48,500 bases of DNA from Alistipes sp. (GCA_017517705.1 JAFWYM010000034.1:1-48500), one strand, 5' to 3'. Shown: positions 7,829 through 17,118, numbered from the stretch's first letter. Made by a program: numbers and translations. Notes: generated from the letters alone by a model not told the origin.

Positions 7829-10171
7829 ATGAAGAGACCTATAATGATATATGCCGCCACACTCATCGTGGCCATCACCAGCACGCTGATGTGCTTAGCG
7901 TCGTCGCCCAACGACGACCTCACGATGTGGTATCGCAAAGCGGCAACGGTATGGGAGGAGTACCTTCCCTTGGGCAATGGCCGTATGGGCATGACCATGT
8001 CGGGAGGTGTTGCCACCGACCATATCGTGCTTAACGAGGGTACGATGTGGACGGGAGGTGTGCAACATACGGACAACCCCGAGGCAGCAGAGTGGCTTCC
8101 TAAGATACGCGAGTGCCTGCTCCGTGGCGACAATCGCGCAGCCGAGGTTATGATGTACCGCTACTTCACCTGCTCGGGAGGTGGCTCCGCATCGCCAGAG
8201 TATGGTAGCTACACGATGTTTGCCGACCTACATATCGACCATATCGGTGCCGAGAGCCTCAACATAAGCGACTACCGCCGCGAACTAAACCTCTCGGAGG
8301 CCGTAGCACGCACCTCGTACCTCGGTAACGACGCACGCTACCAACGCGAATATCTATGCTCTATGGCCGATGGTGTTGCTGCCATACACATAACGTCGGA
8401 GGTGCCTTCGGGGTATCGCCTGCGCCTATCTCACCCCGTGGGTATGGATGTCAAGGCTGAGGGCAACGAGCTATCTATCGCCGGCACGCTACCAAGTGGT
8501 AGCAGTCGTGAGGGCGTATCATTCTATGGTGCCCTGCGTGTAGCAAGCGACGGCTGCGTCGCGAGCGAGGGTAACACCCTCATTATTAACAATGCACACG
8601 ATGTGGTAATATATATCGCCGCAGCCACGAACTATAGCGACAACGAGTATCGCACAACCGTAAGCACCGCACTGGCACGCTGCAAGGGTTACGACACGAT
8701 GCTTAAGCGCCACATCGAGGCACACCGCGAGCTCTTCGATAGGGTTGTCATCGACCTCGGCACACAGCCCGACGACATAGCCACCGACGAGCGCCTCGAG
8801 CGCTTTGCTGCGGGTGAGGAGGATGCCCCTCTTGCGGCACTATATGCCCAGTATGGTCGCTACCTGCTTATCGCCTCGGCACACGACGCTGTCCTGCCAC
8901 CCAACCTTCAGGGCATCTGGGCAAACGATATATGGTGTCCGTGGAACGGCGATATGCACCTAAACATCAACCAACAGATGAACCATTGGCCGTTGGAGGT
9001 GGGCAACCTCACGGAGCTTATCTACCCTATTACGCGCTATGCCGAGCTGCTGGCCACCTCGGGCGAGCATACAGCACGCCACTTCTACAATGCTGAGGGG
9101 TGGTGCGCCCACATCCTTGCCAATGCCTGGGGCTTCACCTCACCCTCGGAGGATCCCTCATGGGGCGCGACAAATACATGTGGTGCGTGGCTCACGCTAC
9201 ACCTCTGGGAGCACTACCTCTATACGCTCGATAGCGAGTACCTTAGGCGCGTATACCCCTTGATGCGCGGTGCTGCCGAGTTCCTACGCTCGATACTTAT
9301 CGAGCACCCCACCACGGGCTATCTCGTCACAGCCCCCACAACATCGCCCGAGAATGGCTTCTTCCTCACCGACGAGGATGCAGCGCGCGGCATCGTCACC
9401 CACGTATGTCTCGGCTCGACGATGGACAACCAGATTGTGCGTGAGCTCTTTACGGCCGTTATCGAGGCAAGCAAGGTGCTCGACTGCGACGCCGAGCTCC
9501 GCGACACATACAGCGCACTACTCACGCATATTGCCCCCAATCGTATCGCCTCCGATGGCAGACTTATGGAGTGGATGGAGGAGTACCGCGAGGCCGAGCC
9601 CGAGCACCGCCACGTATCGCACCTTTTCGGCCTCTACCCCGCAACGCAGATAACACGCCACACCCCCGAGCTTCTGGAGGCGGCACGTCGCACCCTTGAG
9701 GTACGTGGCGATGCCGGCACGGGGTGGTCGCGCGCCTGGAAGATATGCTTCTGGGCACGCCTCGGCGATGGCGATAGGGCACATAAGCTCCTGGTCTCGC
9801 TCCTCGAGCCCGCAATCGCAGATGGAGCACATCGTGGTGGCACCTACCCCAACCTCTTCTGCTCGCACCCACCCTTTCAAATCGATGGTAACTTCGGAGG
9901 CTCAGCGGGCATTATGGAGATGCTCCTGCAGAGCCACGATGGCGACATAACGCTCCTCCCGGCACTACCTGCGGCGTGGCGCGAGGGCTCGTTCAGAGGT
10001 CTCCGCGCTCGTGGCGATGTGGAGGTCTCGTGCTACTGGCGCGAAGGCAAGGTTGTAGAGGCATGGATAGAGAGTGGCCACAACCAGAGGGTTACGATAC
10101 GCACCACCGACGGACGTCAGGCGACGGTCAAGTGCCGCAAGGGTAAGATCGTTAAGGTCGATTTATTATGA
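7829..10171 (+). CDS. Glycoside hydrolase family 95, probable alpha-L-fucosidase
   Basis: Exported enzyme (780 aa) expected to release L-fucose from alpha-1,2-linked glycans by inversion; some GH95 members act on L-galactosides. A signal peptide spans about 1-25 (ends MCLASS). The N-terminal domain has the family hallmark WEEYLPLGNGRMG near 42-54 and LNEGTMWTGG. The (alpha/alpha)6 region has HLNINQQMNHWP near 376-387, with the two Asn that in this family activate water, TSPENG near 505, and FQIDGNFGGSAG near 684-695 with the expected catalytic acidic residue. I chose the ATG at 7829 over a TTG at 7814 because the signal peptide then begins cleanly MKRP. It overlaps the next gene by ATGA, implying translational coupling to an outer-membrane protein. 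There is no SusC/SusD pair or regulator beside it. Confidence 0.9.
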   Translation: MKRPIMIYAATLIVAITSTLMCLASSPNDDLTMWYRKAATVWEEYLPLGNGRMGMTMSGGVATDHIVLNEGTMWTGGVQHTDNPEAAEWLPKIRECLLRGDNRAAEVMMYRYFTCSGGGSASPEYGSYTMFADLHIDHIGAESLNISDYRRELNLSEAVARTSYLGNDARYQREYLCSMADGVAAIHITSEVPSGYRLRLSHPVGMDVKAEGNELSIAGTLPSGSSREGVSFYGALRVASDGCVASEGNTLIINNAHDVVIYIAAATNYSDNEYRTTVSTALARCKGYDTMLKRHIEAHRELFDRVVIDLGTQPDDIATDERLERFAAGEEDAPLAALYAQYGRYLLIASAHDAVLPPNLQGIWANDIWCPWNGDMHLNINQQMNHWPLEVGNLTELIYPITRYAELLATSGEHTARHFYNAEGWCAHILANAWGFTSPSEDPSWGATNTCGAWLTLHLWEHYLYTLDSEYLRRVYPLMRGAAEFLRSILIEHPTTGYLVTAPTTSPENGFFLTDEDAARGIVTHVCLGSTMDNQIVRELFTAVIEASKVLDCDAELRDTYSALLTHIAPNRIASDGRLMEWMEEYREAEPEHRHVSHLFGLYPATQITRHTPELLEAARRTLEVRGDAGTGWSRAWKICFWARLGDGDRAHKLLVSLLEPAIADGAHRGGTYPNLFCSHPPFQIDGNFGGSAGIMEMLLQSHDGDITLLPALPAAWREGSFRGLRARGDVEVSCYWREGKVVEAWIESGHNQRVTIRTTDGRQATVKCRKGKIVKVDLL

Positions 10172-12609
10172 TTGCCACGGGCTATAAACACCTAACATTC
10201 ATCTTCGTACTACTCTTTGCATGTGCGACGACACTCCGCGCCCAGGACAACGGCGACGACTACCTACAATACAAGTTCTACAAGGAGGATAATGCCGACG
10301 ACGACCTATGGCTCACGGCCATCGACCGCGAGGAGCATAGCGAACTCATGGAGAGCCACGATTATCTCTACAACGCCCTCTACAATCTCTCGACCATTGG
10401 CTTCCGGCGTCGTGGCGAGGGGTATGATGGGCGTCGCTATGCCATTGGGGAGCTCGATATAGAGTACTCCACAGCACGTATGCTCGGGGCATTAGGCCTC
10501 GCCTACAGCGACCACACGGAGCCATCTGGCACCAGGCGTTGCTACTTCGACAATCGAGATGCACGCTACTACCCGGGCCACTATATTCGTGCCGAGTTTT
10601 CGGGATGCAACTATATCGGTGGCATAAGCCACAGGGGACGTTATACACCCGCACGCGATGGTGTTGTGCTCAACGACGGATGGAGCTTTGCCCACACCGC
10701 TCGTGCCCGCACGGGGCGCGATCTATATGTCGATGGCGTCTATGGCAATATGCTCGACCTCGCTGCCGTAGCCTCCTACAGCGACCGCCGCAACTGGCTC
10801 AACATCGCCATTACACTTCCCCTCTCGGAGCGCGGTCTACGCAGCTCGTCAGTAGACGAGGCCTACACCCTCACGAACAACCCACGCTACAACCCATCAT
10901 GGGGCTTTCAGGATGGTAAGATGCGTAACTCGCGCGTAGCCACATCCGTGCATCCCGACATCATAGCCTCATGGCAACATCGCCTGACGGCAACAACGAC
11001 GATGACGCTGAGTGCCACCATCGGCGTCGAGTGCAGCGCATATACTACACTTGCGTGGTTCAACACCCTGAGTCCTGCGCCCGACAACTATCGCTACCTC
11101 CCCTCCTACTATGCCGACGACGCAACCTCGCGTGAGGTTCGCGAGGCGTGGCTCGCAGGCGACGAGCGATATACACAGATCGACTGGCAGGGGCTATATC
11201 ACACCAACGCCATACAACATGACGGCTCTGCCCGCTATGCCGTGGAACGAAGATGCAAAAACATGATACACGGCGCCACGAGCCTCACTTTCGATAGCCG
11301 CCTCGGCGGTGTCGATGTGGAGTACGGCTTAGATATGGAGTACCGTACTGCACACGAGTATAAGGTTATGGATGACCTCCTTGGCGCCAGCCACATTGTC
11401 GATATAGACTACTACCTTATCGACGATGCCACCTACGCCAACAACCTTCAGAACGACCTTCGCAACCCTAATCGCACTATTATGCAGGGCGACCGCTATG
11501 GCTACGACTACCGCCTCTCGCGACTCAGTGCCACACTGTATGGCTCAGCGCTTTACGCCTGGGAGGACATGAGCATCGGAGCATCGCTACACATCGGCAT
11601 GGAGAGCACCCGCCGTCGCGGATACTACGAGAAGGAGCTCTTCCCCGACAGCGGATCGTATGGCCTCTCGCGCAACCTTACGACCAACCCCTACAGCCTC
11701 GATATATCCTGGCGATATAACCTTGACCGCCACCTCCTTAGCCTATCTACGACGCTACGTGGCGAGAGTCCCGAGGTGAAGGATATGTTCCTGCAAACAC
11801 AGTATAACAATCGCGCTACGGAGGATTATCCCCTCTCGACAATATTTGCCACAAACCTCTCATACCAATATATACCCCATCATAGGCTCACTCTCGATGC
11901 CACGCTCTTTCTCTCTACTACGGCAAATGAGAGCACCGTGATGCACTACTACGACGACCTTGCCGGTGTATACTCCGATGCCGTCATCAGCCATACCGGC
12001 CGCATACACTTTGGCATCGAGGCCTCGGCGAGGGTGGTGTGGTCGCAACATCTCAGCTCCACAGCGATGGTTACGGCAGCGATGTATCGCTACCGCTGCG
12101 ACAGCCACGTGCGCCTCTATGCCGATACCGACAATGACCTCATTGCCAACACCACGGCTGCAACCAAGGGGCTGCATACGGGCGCTCCCGAGCTTGTGGC
12201 CTACGGCGATATCGTATTCCGACATTCGGGGTGGATGGCTCGCCTTTCGGCAAACTTCGCGGGACAACGCTACGTCACGCCATCCATGGTGCGACGTACC
12301 GAGCGCGTGCTCTCCTATGCTCCGTCCCCCGAGGAGCGGATGACACTCCATGCCGAGAGTCGCATCGCCGACATCGCGACACTCGATGCCACCATCTCCA
12401 AGCGCCTACACTTCGATAATGGCGTTAGCCTCAACCTCCAACTCTCCGTACGCAACCTCCTCGGTAGCAACTTCGTACGCGAGGGCTATGAAGAGAACCG
12501 TGTGCGTCGCACCACCATCTCGGGACGTACCTTTATCTCGCCCTTTGCCAACCGCCTCACCTACGCCTACCCCCGCACCTTCTACCTCTCAGCCTCGCTA
12601 TGGTTCTGA
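10168..12609 (+). CDS. Outer-membrane beta-barrel protein, TonB-receptor-like, possibly reduced plug
   Basis: Protein of 813 aa with a signal peptide (about 1-25, ends TTLRAQ). Most of the length alternates short Tyr/Arg/Asp-rich strands and turns, and the chain ends in an aromatic strand (TFYLSASLWF), as in outer-membrane barrels. The N-terminal region around STIGFRRRGEGYDGRRY resembles the plug segment seen in some TonB-dependent receptors (phenylalanine-Arg-Arg-Gly-Tyr with arginines), but I see no carboxypeptidase-like domain and little room for a full plug. C-terminal stretch LNLQLSVRNLLGSNF is typical of TonB receptors. Its ATG overlaps the fucosidase stop by 4 bases, so the pair is likely one unit. 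It may import or bind fucosylated glycans or their products; this is inferred only from context. Confidence 0.7.
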   Translation: MIATGYKHLTFIFVLLFACATTLRAQDNGDDYLQYKFYKEDNADDDLWLTAIDREEHSELMESHDYLYNALYNLSTIGFRRRGEGYDGRRYAIGELDIEYSTARMLGALGLAYSDHTEPSGTRRCYFDNRDARYYPGHYIRAEFSGCNYIGGISHRGRYTPARDGVVLNDGWSFAHTARARTGRDLYVDGVYGNMLDLAAVASYSDRRNWLNIAITLPLSERGLRSSSVDEAYTLTNNPRYNPSWGFQDGKMRNSRVATSVHPDIIASWQHRLTATTTMTLSATIGVECSAYTTLAWFNTLSPAPDNYRYLPSYYADDATSREVREAWLAGDERYTQIDWQGLYHTNAIQHDGSARYAVERRCKNMIHGATSLTFDSRLGGVDVEYGLDMEYRTAHEYKVMDDLLGASHIVDIDYYLIDDATYANNLQNDLRNPNRTIMQGDRYGYDYRLSRLSATLYGSALYAWEDMSIGASLHIGMESTRRRGYYEKELFPDSGSYGLSRNLTTNPYSLDISWRYNLDRHLLSLSTTLRGESPEVKDMFLQTQYNNRATEDYPLSTIFATNLSYQYIPHHRLTLDATLFLSTTANESTVMHYYDDLAGVYSDAVISHTGRIHFGIEASARVVWSQHLSSTAMVTAAMYRYRCDSHVRLYADTDNDLIANTTAATKGLHTGAPELVAYGDIVFRHSGWMARLSANFAGQRYVTPSMVRRTERVLSYAPSPEERMTLHAESRIADIATLDATISKRLHFDNGVSLNLQLSVRNLLGSNFVREGYEENRVRRTTISGRTFISPFANRLTYAYPRTFYLSASLWF

Positions 12610-12622
12610 TGGCATAACACCT

Positions 12623-12655
12623 CCACACGGCCCAAAACGATAGGCGCAGCCTGCC
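12623..12655 (+). repeat. 33-base direct repeat, copy 1
   Basis: Begins CCACACGGCCCAAAA and ends GCGCAGCCTGCC. Differs from the copy at 12826-12858 at two positions. Starts 13 bases after the barrel-protein stop codon. Confidence 0.8.
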
Positions 12656-12676
12656 TCTCCTTTCGCGATAAGTTGG

Positions 12677-12721
12677 TTAAGCCTCCCTTATCAAAGGGAG
12701 GTTTGGAGGGATTGTAAATAT
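12677..12721 (+). repeat. Small palindromic repeat R2, copy 1
   Basis: Contains the hairpin CCTCCCTT (12682-12689) / AAGGGAGG (12694-12701), then TTTGGAGGGATTGTAAATA. A related copy sits inside the dispersed repeat at about 44489-44541, where the same order (hairpin CCTCCTTT/AAAGGAGG, then GTGGATTGTAAATA) is seen. Confidence 0.65.
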
Positions 12722-12825
12722 AGCCCCGCCCTTAGTCAATATAGTTTTTAAATATGCAGCTTTGGCAATCACCGTAGGTGATATTTTGGGCTGAGTGGGG
12801 GTTGGAAAATTTATTTACCACACCG

Positions 12826-12858
12826 CCACACGGCCCAAAAGAATAGGCGCAGCCTGCC
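12826..12858 (+). repeat. 33-base direct repeat, copy 2
   Basis: 31 of 33 bases identical to 12623-12655, 203 bases downstream in the same orientation. It lies just before the presumed ricT promoter. Confidence 0.8.
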
Positions 12859-12956
12859 AAAGCCTCCCCACAAACGGCAATATTTTTGTCTCACTTTTTT
12901 CAGTTTACACTTTTTTTTCGTATCTTTACCCCGATTTGTATATATAATATTTGACA

Positions 12957-14342
12957 ATGAGTTGTAATAAGAAACATATACCCGAGATTGGTCGTGGATG
13001 CATATTCTGCGATTGTGGCGACGAGATCGAGGCACGCGCCTCGGAGGGCTGCTACAAGTTGCACGAGACAAACTGGCTCGAGGAGTATCCCGACAACATC
13101 CCTACGGACATATTCGAGGTGCGCTTCAAGAATACGCGCCGCTCGTACTATCAGAATGTCAACAACTTAGACCTTAAGCGCGGAGATATTGTCGCTGTCG
13201 AGGCACAGCCTGGTCACGACATTGGCATCATCTCGCTCACGGGCGACATGGTGGCCAAGCAGATGCGCCGCGTAGGCTTCAACCCCCACAATGGCGAGTT
13301 CAAGAAGATATACCGCAAGGCGCGACCCTACGACATCGAGCGCTGGCAGGAGGCCATAGCCCTCGAACACGAGACGATGATCGCCTCGCGACAGATAGCT
13401 GCCGACATGGGTCTGAACATGAAGATTGGCGATGTGGAGTATCAGGGCGATAAACTCAAGGCCATATTCTACTATATCGCTGACGAGCGCGTCGACTTCC
13501 GCGAGCTTATCAAGGTCTTTGCCGAGCGCTTCCATATACGCATCGAGATGAAGCAGATCGGAGCACGCCAGGAGGCGGGACGCATTGGCGGCATTGGCGC
13601 TTGTGGCAGGGAGCTGTGCTGCGCTTCATGGATGTCGAGTTTCTCGAGCGTAACAACAAATGCCGCACGTGTGCAGGAGATATCGCTCAACCCGCAGAAG
13701 TTGGCGGGTCAGTGCTCGAAGCTCAAGTGCTGCCTCATGTACGAGTACGACGTCTATGCCGACGCACGACGCACAATACCGCGCCTGAAGGAGCCGTTGC
13801 AGACTCTCGATGGCGAGTACCACCTCATAAAGATTGACCCGCTGGCGGGCACCATGACATTCTCGACGAGCAAGAACGCCATGGCCAACCTCACGACACT
13901 ACCCGTGAGCCGCGTGAAGGAGATTCTCGCCCTAAATCGTGCCGGCGAGAAGGCTGAGACCCTCGTGGGCGATAGCGTCGAGGAGGTTGTTGCCGAGCCC
14001 ACATATCGTAGCGAGGAGGATAGCATCACACGCTTCGACAACAAGTCGAAGCGCAACAAGCGTAACAAGCGTCGTGGCGACAAGCGTGATGATCGCGCTA
14101 AGGGCGAGAAGCCGGAGGCCATCGAGACCAAGGAGCCCAAGGAGAAAGCTCCGGCACAGACCAAGGCACAGGCACAGCCCACGGAGACGAAGGAGCAGCG
14201 CGAGCCTAAGGAGCGCACCGACAGTAAGGAGCAGCGCGAGCGCCGCGATCATCGTGGCCGCGGTCGTGGTCGCGGTCGTGGTCATAATGGCGAGCGTGGC
14301 GACAACGAGAGTGCCAAGGAGACAAAGCAGACGAAGGAGTAG
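12957..14342 (+). CDS. ricT: PSP1-domain protein, RicT-like
   Basis: Cytosolic protein of 461 aa. The PSP1/RicT domain spans about 30-310. It contains the cysteine clusters GIGACGRELCCASW near 213-226 and QCSKLKCCLMYEYD near 252-265; in Bacillus RicT similar cysteines bind Fe-S clusters and RicT works with RicA/RicF in RNA maturation, though in Bacteroidota the role is less clear. From about 350 the protein becomes a low-complexity tail: Lys/Arg/Glu/Gln-rich with a run of RG pairs (HRGRGRGRGRGHNGERG), like RNA-binding RG tails. ATG at 12957 preferred over a TTG two codons upstream. The following gene is a GldH-like lipoprotein 5 bases later; this pairing is common in Bacteroidota. Confidence 0.88.
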   Translation: MSCNKKHIPEIGRGCIFCDCGDEIEARASEGCYKLHETNWLEEYPDNIPTDIFEVRFKNTRRSYYQNVNNLDLKRGDIVAVEAQPGHDIGIISLTGDMVAKQMRRVGFNPHNGEFKKIYRKARPYDIERWQEAIALEHETMIASRQIAADMGLNMKIGDVEYQGDKLKAIFYYIADERVDFRELIKVFAERFHIRIEMKQIGARQEAGRIGGIGACGRELCCASWMSSFSSVTTNAARVQEISLNPQKLAGQCSKLKCCLMYEYDVYADARRTIPRLKEPLQTLDGEYHLIKIDPLAGTMTFSTSKNAMANLTTLPVSRVKEILALNRAGEKAETLVGDSVEEVVAEPTYRSEEDSITRFDNKSKRNKRNKRRGDKRDDRAKGEKPEAIETKEPKEKAPAQTKAQAQPTETKEQREPKERTDSKEQRERRDHRGRGRGRGRGHNGERGDNESAKETKQTKE

Positions 14343-14347
14343 TTGCG

Positions 14348-14785
14348 ATGGCAAGACGTATGATATATGCCCTTGTGGCAGCGTGCGTTATGGTGGCCTG
14401 CGGAGGCACGGGGCGCAGTGTCGAGATGCACGACACGGCAGATAATGCGTGGTCAATGACCGAGGATTTCGTGTACGACAACCTCGACACGCTATCGAAG
14501 CGCGACATAAGCATCGTCGTGCGCTATGGCGGTAAGAGGGTGGCCGAGAGCGTTGAGCTCACCATACTAAGCATCTCGCCCGACTCTATGGTCGTGGTCG
14601 AGCCCTTCACGCTACACATCCCACAGCTTGGCGATATGCGCCCTGCCGAGCACACGTTTCCATATCGTCGTAATGTTGTGCTCAGCCGCAAGGGCGAGTA
14701 CCTCTTCCGCCTCAAGCCCACCGTCGCAGCCGAGGGCATAAGCTCCGTAGGCATTATCATAACCGAGCCCGACATTGTAGAGTAA
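14348..14785 (+). CDS. GldH-like gliding-motility family lipoprotein
   Basis: Small lipoprotein (145 aa). Lipobox VACG places the lipidated cysteine at 18 after a hydrophobic signal. The mature part is a predicted beta-sandwich-like domain with segments typical of GldH: W near 35, RDISIVVRYGGKRVAESVELTI, and the C-terminal GEYLFRLKPTVAAEGISSVGIII. In gliding Flavobacterium GldH is needed for motility; Bacteroidales homologues are kept in non-gliding species, where the function is not settled. It starts 5 bases after ricT and precedes trmB by 22 bases. I assign it on sequence pattern plus the conserved ricT neighbourhood. Confidence 0.75.
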   Translation: MARRMIYALVAACVMVACGGTGRSVEMHDTADNAWSMTEDFVYDNLDTLSKRDISIVVRYGGKRVAESVELTILSISPDSMVVVEPFTLHIPQLGDMRPAEHTFPYRRNVVLSRKGEYLFRLKPTVAAEGISSVGIIITEPDIVE

Positions 14786-14807
14786 GAAGCCTTTAAGATT
14801 TAACCCT

Positions 14808-15560
14808 ATGGGAAAAGATAAGCTAAGAAAATTTGCCGAGAACCTCACATTCAAGTGTATGGTGCAGCCCGAGTTCGAGGATATATTCCATAAGGATCAT
14901 GCGCTGAAGGGGCGCTGGCACGAGGATTTCTTCCATAACGACAACCCCATCATCTTGGAGCTGGGTTGTGGTCGTGGCGAGTATACCGTAGCCCTCGCTG
15001 AGCGTAACCCCGACAAGAACTATATAGGCATCGACATCAAGGGCGCACGTATGTGGCGCGGTGCCAAGACCGCCACGGAGCGCGGCATGTCGAACGTGGG
15101 CTTCGTGCGCACGCGCATAGAGTTCATACGCTCGTTCTTTGCCGAGGGCGAGGTTGCGGAGATATGGATCACCTTCCCCGACCCGCAGCTTAAGAGCCGC
15201 CGTGCAAAGAAGCGCCTAACGTCACCCCTCTTCCTTGCCGACTATAAGCAGATGCTCGGCACGGAGGGCGTCATCAACCTCAAGACAGACTCGAAGCACC
15301 TGTACAACTATACCGCTGCCGTCATCGACCGCCTCGGCCTCGAGGTAGAGGTGCAGAACGACGACATCTACGGCTCGGGATATGCCGACGAGGTGCTCTC
15401 GGTAAAGACGGCCTACGAGACGAAGTTTGTCGCCATGGGGCTGCCTATAACATATACGCGCTTCCGCCTGGGTGGCTGCACTACGTTCGACCACTTCGAC
15501 TGGGAGGGTGACGACGTATTAGAGAAGGATGCCGAGGAGAATCGTACTAAAGCGTTTTAA
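14808..15560 (+). CDS. trmB: tRNA (guanine-N7-)-methyltransferase
   Basis: SAM-dependent enzyme (250 aa) that makes m7G at position 46 of tRNA variable loops. The SAM-binding motif ILELGCGRGEYTVALA is at 49-64, GIDIKGARMWRGAKTA at about 74-89 and the family motif ITFPDPQLKSRRAKKR near 123-138, followed by TDSKHLYNYT. The length matches the family with a short N-terminal extension (KLRKFAENLTF) usual for Bacteroidota TrmB. It starts 22 bases after the GldH-like gene and is followed 10 bases later by a second RNA methyltransferase gene, forming a small RNA-modification pair. Confidence 0.95.
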   Translation: MGKDKLRKFAENLTFKCMVQPEFEDIFHKDHALKGRWHEDFFHNDNPIILELGCGRGEYTVALAERNPDKNYIGIDIKGARMWRGAKTATERGMSNVGFVRTRIEFIRSFFAEGEVAEIWITFPDPQLKSRRAKKRLTSPLFLADYKQMLGTEGVINLKTDSKHLYNYTAAVIDRLGLEVEVQNDDIYGSGYADEVLSVKTAYETKFVAMGLPITYTRFRLGGCTTFDHFDWEGDDVLEKDAEENRTKAF

Positions 15561-15570
15561 TCTTACGACA

Positions 15571-16983
15571 ATGGGAAAGAGAAGAAAGGATTATCCTCTG
15601 ATTAAGGGACTACATATCACTACGCTTGCTGCCGAGGGTAAGGCTATGGGCAAGCACGACAATCAGGTTGTCTTTGTGCCTATGACCATACCCGGTGATG
15701 TTGTTGACGTGCAGATACGCAAGCATCACCGCCGCTATATGGAGGGTACGGTGGTGCGCTTCATCGAGCAATCACCCCTGAGGGTCGCACCCTTCTGTGA
15801 GCACTTTGGCGTGTGTGGCGGCTGCAAGTGGCAGAATCTGCCATACGAGGAGCAGCTCAAGCAGAAGACCAAGCAGGTCGAAGATCAGCTTGTGCGCATA
15901 GGCCACCTCAACATCCCCGAGGTGCGCCCCTGCCTCGGCTCAGCACGTACACGCGAGTACCGCAATAAGCTCGAGTTTACCTTCGCTGATAAGCGTTGGC
16001 TCACGTACGAGGAGATTGCCGAGGGTGGCGAGATAGCATCGACACCCGCAGTAGGATTCCATATTCCCGGATGCTTCGACAAGGTCTTAGATATCAAGAC
16101 GTGCCACCTGCAAGTAGACCTCTCAAACCGCATACGCCTTGCCACCAAGGCCTTCTGCACGGAGCATGGCTATACATTCCACAATGCCCGCGCTCATGAG
16201 GGACTAATGCGCACTATGGTGATACGCACAGCCTCGACGGGCGAGGTTATGGTCATCATCGCCTTCAACGAGAACGACACCGAGCGCATCAACGCCCTGA
16301 TGTCGCACCTTAGGGATATGTTCCCCGAGATCACGTCGCTCATATATATGATCAACGACAAGTGGAACGACTCGCTTGGCGACCGCGAGCCTATATGCTT
16401 TGCGGGCAAGGATCATATCATCGAGGAGATGGAGGGATTGAAGTTCAAGGTGGGGCCTAAGTCGTTCTACCAGACCAACTCGGAGCAGGCATACGAGCTC
16501 TACAAGGTCACACGCGAGTTTGCCGAGCTGAAGGATAGCGACATCCTCTACGACCTATATACAGGCACGGGTACCATCGCCAACTTCTGCGCCCGACGCG
16601 CTAAGAAGGTTGTGGGCGTGGAGTATGTCCCCGAGGCTATCGAGGATGCGGTTATCAACTCCGCGCTCAACAATATAGATAATACGACCTTTTACGCGGG
16701 CGACATGAAGGATGTGCTTAGCGACGAGTTTGTCGAGCGCAATGGCCGCCCCGACGTGATCATCCTCGACCCTCCACGTGCAGGTGTCGACGAGCGCGTC
16801 ATCGAGGTCATCAAACGTGCCGCGCCGGAGCGCATGGTATATGTAAGCTGTAACCCCTCGACACAGGCCCGCGACCTTGCGCTGCTTAGCGATATGTACG
16901 ACATCCTCGCCGTGCAACCCGTGGATATGTTCCCCCACACGCACCATGTGGAGAATGTCGTGAAGCTCCGCCGTAGAGGGTAG
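15571..16983 (+). CDS. rlmD: 23S rRNA (uracil-5-)-methyltransferase, RlmD/RumA type
   Basis: SAM-dependent RNA m5U methyltransferase (470 aa). A TRAM RNA-binding domain spans about 8-65. Iron-sulfur cysteines: C76, C82 and C85 in FCEHFGVCGGCKWQ, with a fourth in DIKTCHLQ. The methyltransferase core has FYQTNSEQAYELY, YDLYTGTGTIANFCA and LDPPRAGVDERV, and the catalytic cysteine is in VYVSCNPSTQARDL near the C-terminus. The start at 15571 gives a typical N-terminus (MGKRRKDYPL); an upstream in-frame ATG at 15529 lies inside trmB and is unlikely. RlmD, RlmC and TrmA share these motifs; the 4-Cys cluster supports the RlmC/RlmD side, but the target base is an inference. A hairpin terminator follows at 17086. 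Confidence 0.87.
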   Translation: MGKRRKDYPLIKGLHITTLAAEGKAMGKHDNQVVFVPMTIPGDVVDVQIRKHHRRYMEGTVVRFIEQSPLRVAPFCEHFGVCGGCKWQNLPYEEQLKQKTKQVEDQLVRIGHLNIPEVRPCLGSARTREYRNKLEFTFADKRWLTYEEIAEGGEIASTPAVGFHIPGCFDKVLDIKTCHLQVDLSNRIRLATKAFCTEHGYTFHNARAHEGLMRTMVIRTASTGEVMVIIAFNENDTERINALMSHLRDMFPEITSLIYMINDKWNDSLGDREPICFAGKDHIIEEMEGLKFKVGPKSFYQTNSEQAYELYKVTREFAELKDSDILYDLYTGTGTIANFCARRAKKVVGVEYVPEAIEDAVINSALNNIDNTTFYAGDMKDVLSDEFVERNGRPDVIILDPPRAGVDERVIEVIKRAAPERMVYVSCNPSTQARDLALLSDMYDILAVQPVDMFPHTHHVENVVKLRRRG

Positions 16984-17085
16984 ACCGTCAGAGCAAGCAA
17001 CAGGAGGAGCGATTTTTACTCGAAACGAGAATTTTGAGAGCAAGCATATTTTAGCGATAAGGTATTAGATGCGATGCTCAGCAAA

Positions 17086-17118
17086 AGGGGCTGACTAAAA
17101 GTAACTTAGTCAGCCCCT
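17086..17118. terminator. TGACTAA-family bidirectional hairpin, copy 3
   Basis: Perfect 13-bp stem: A-GGGGCTGACTAA (17086-17098) and its complement (17106-17118), 7-base loop. It lies between two converging genes, the rRNA methyltransferase (plus) and the AraC-type regulator (minus), with A residues before and no long T-run after; likely a shared terminator. Confidence 0.7.

Larger units (their letters stand above)
12610..12956. other. Repeat-rich intergenic region before ricT
   Basis: 347 bases without a gene. It holds two copies of a 33-base direct repeat (12623-12655 and 12826-12858), a small palindromic repeat (12677-12721), a perfect hairpin ATCACC-GTA-GGTGAT (12768-12782) and a -7-like TATCTTTA at 12921-12928, 29 bases before the ricT ATG. 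Nothing here is predicted to be translated. Confidence 0.6.

Noticed and set aside
15529-15570. Upstream in-frame ATG for the RlmD-type gene
   Set aside because: It lies inside trmB and adds an atypical 14-residue extension; the ATG at 15571, 10 bases after the trmB stop, fits better.
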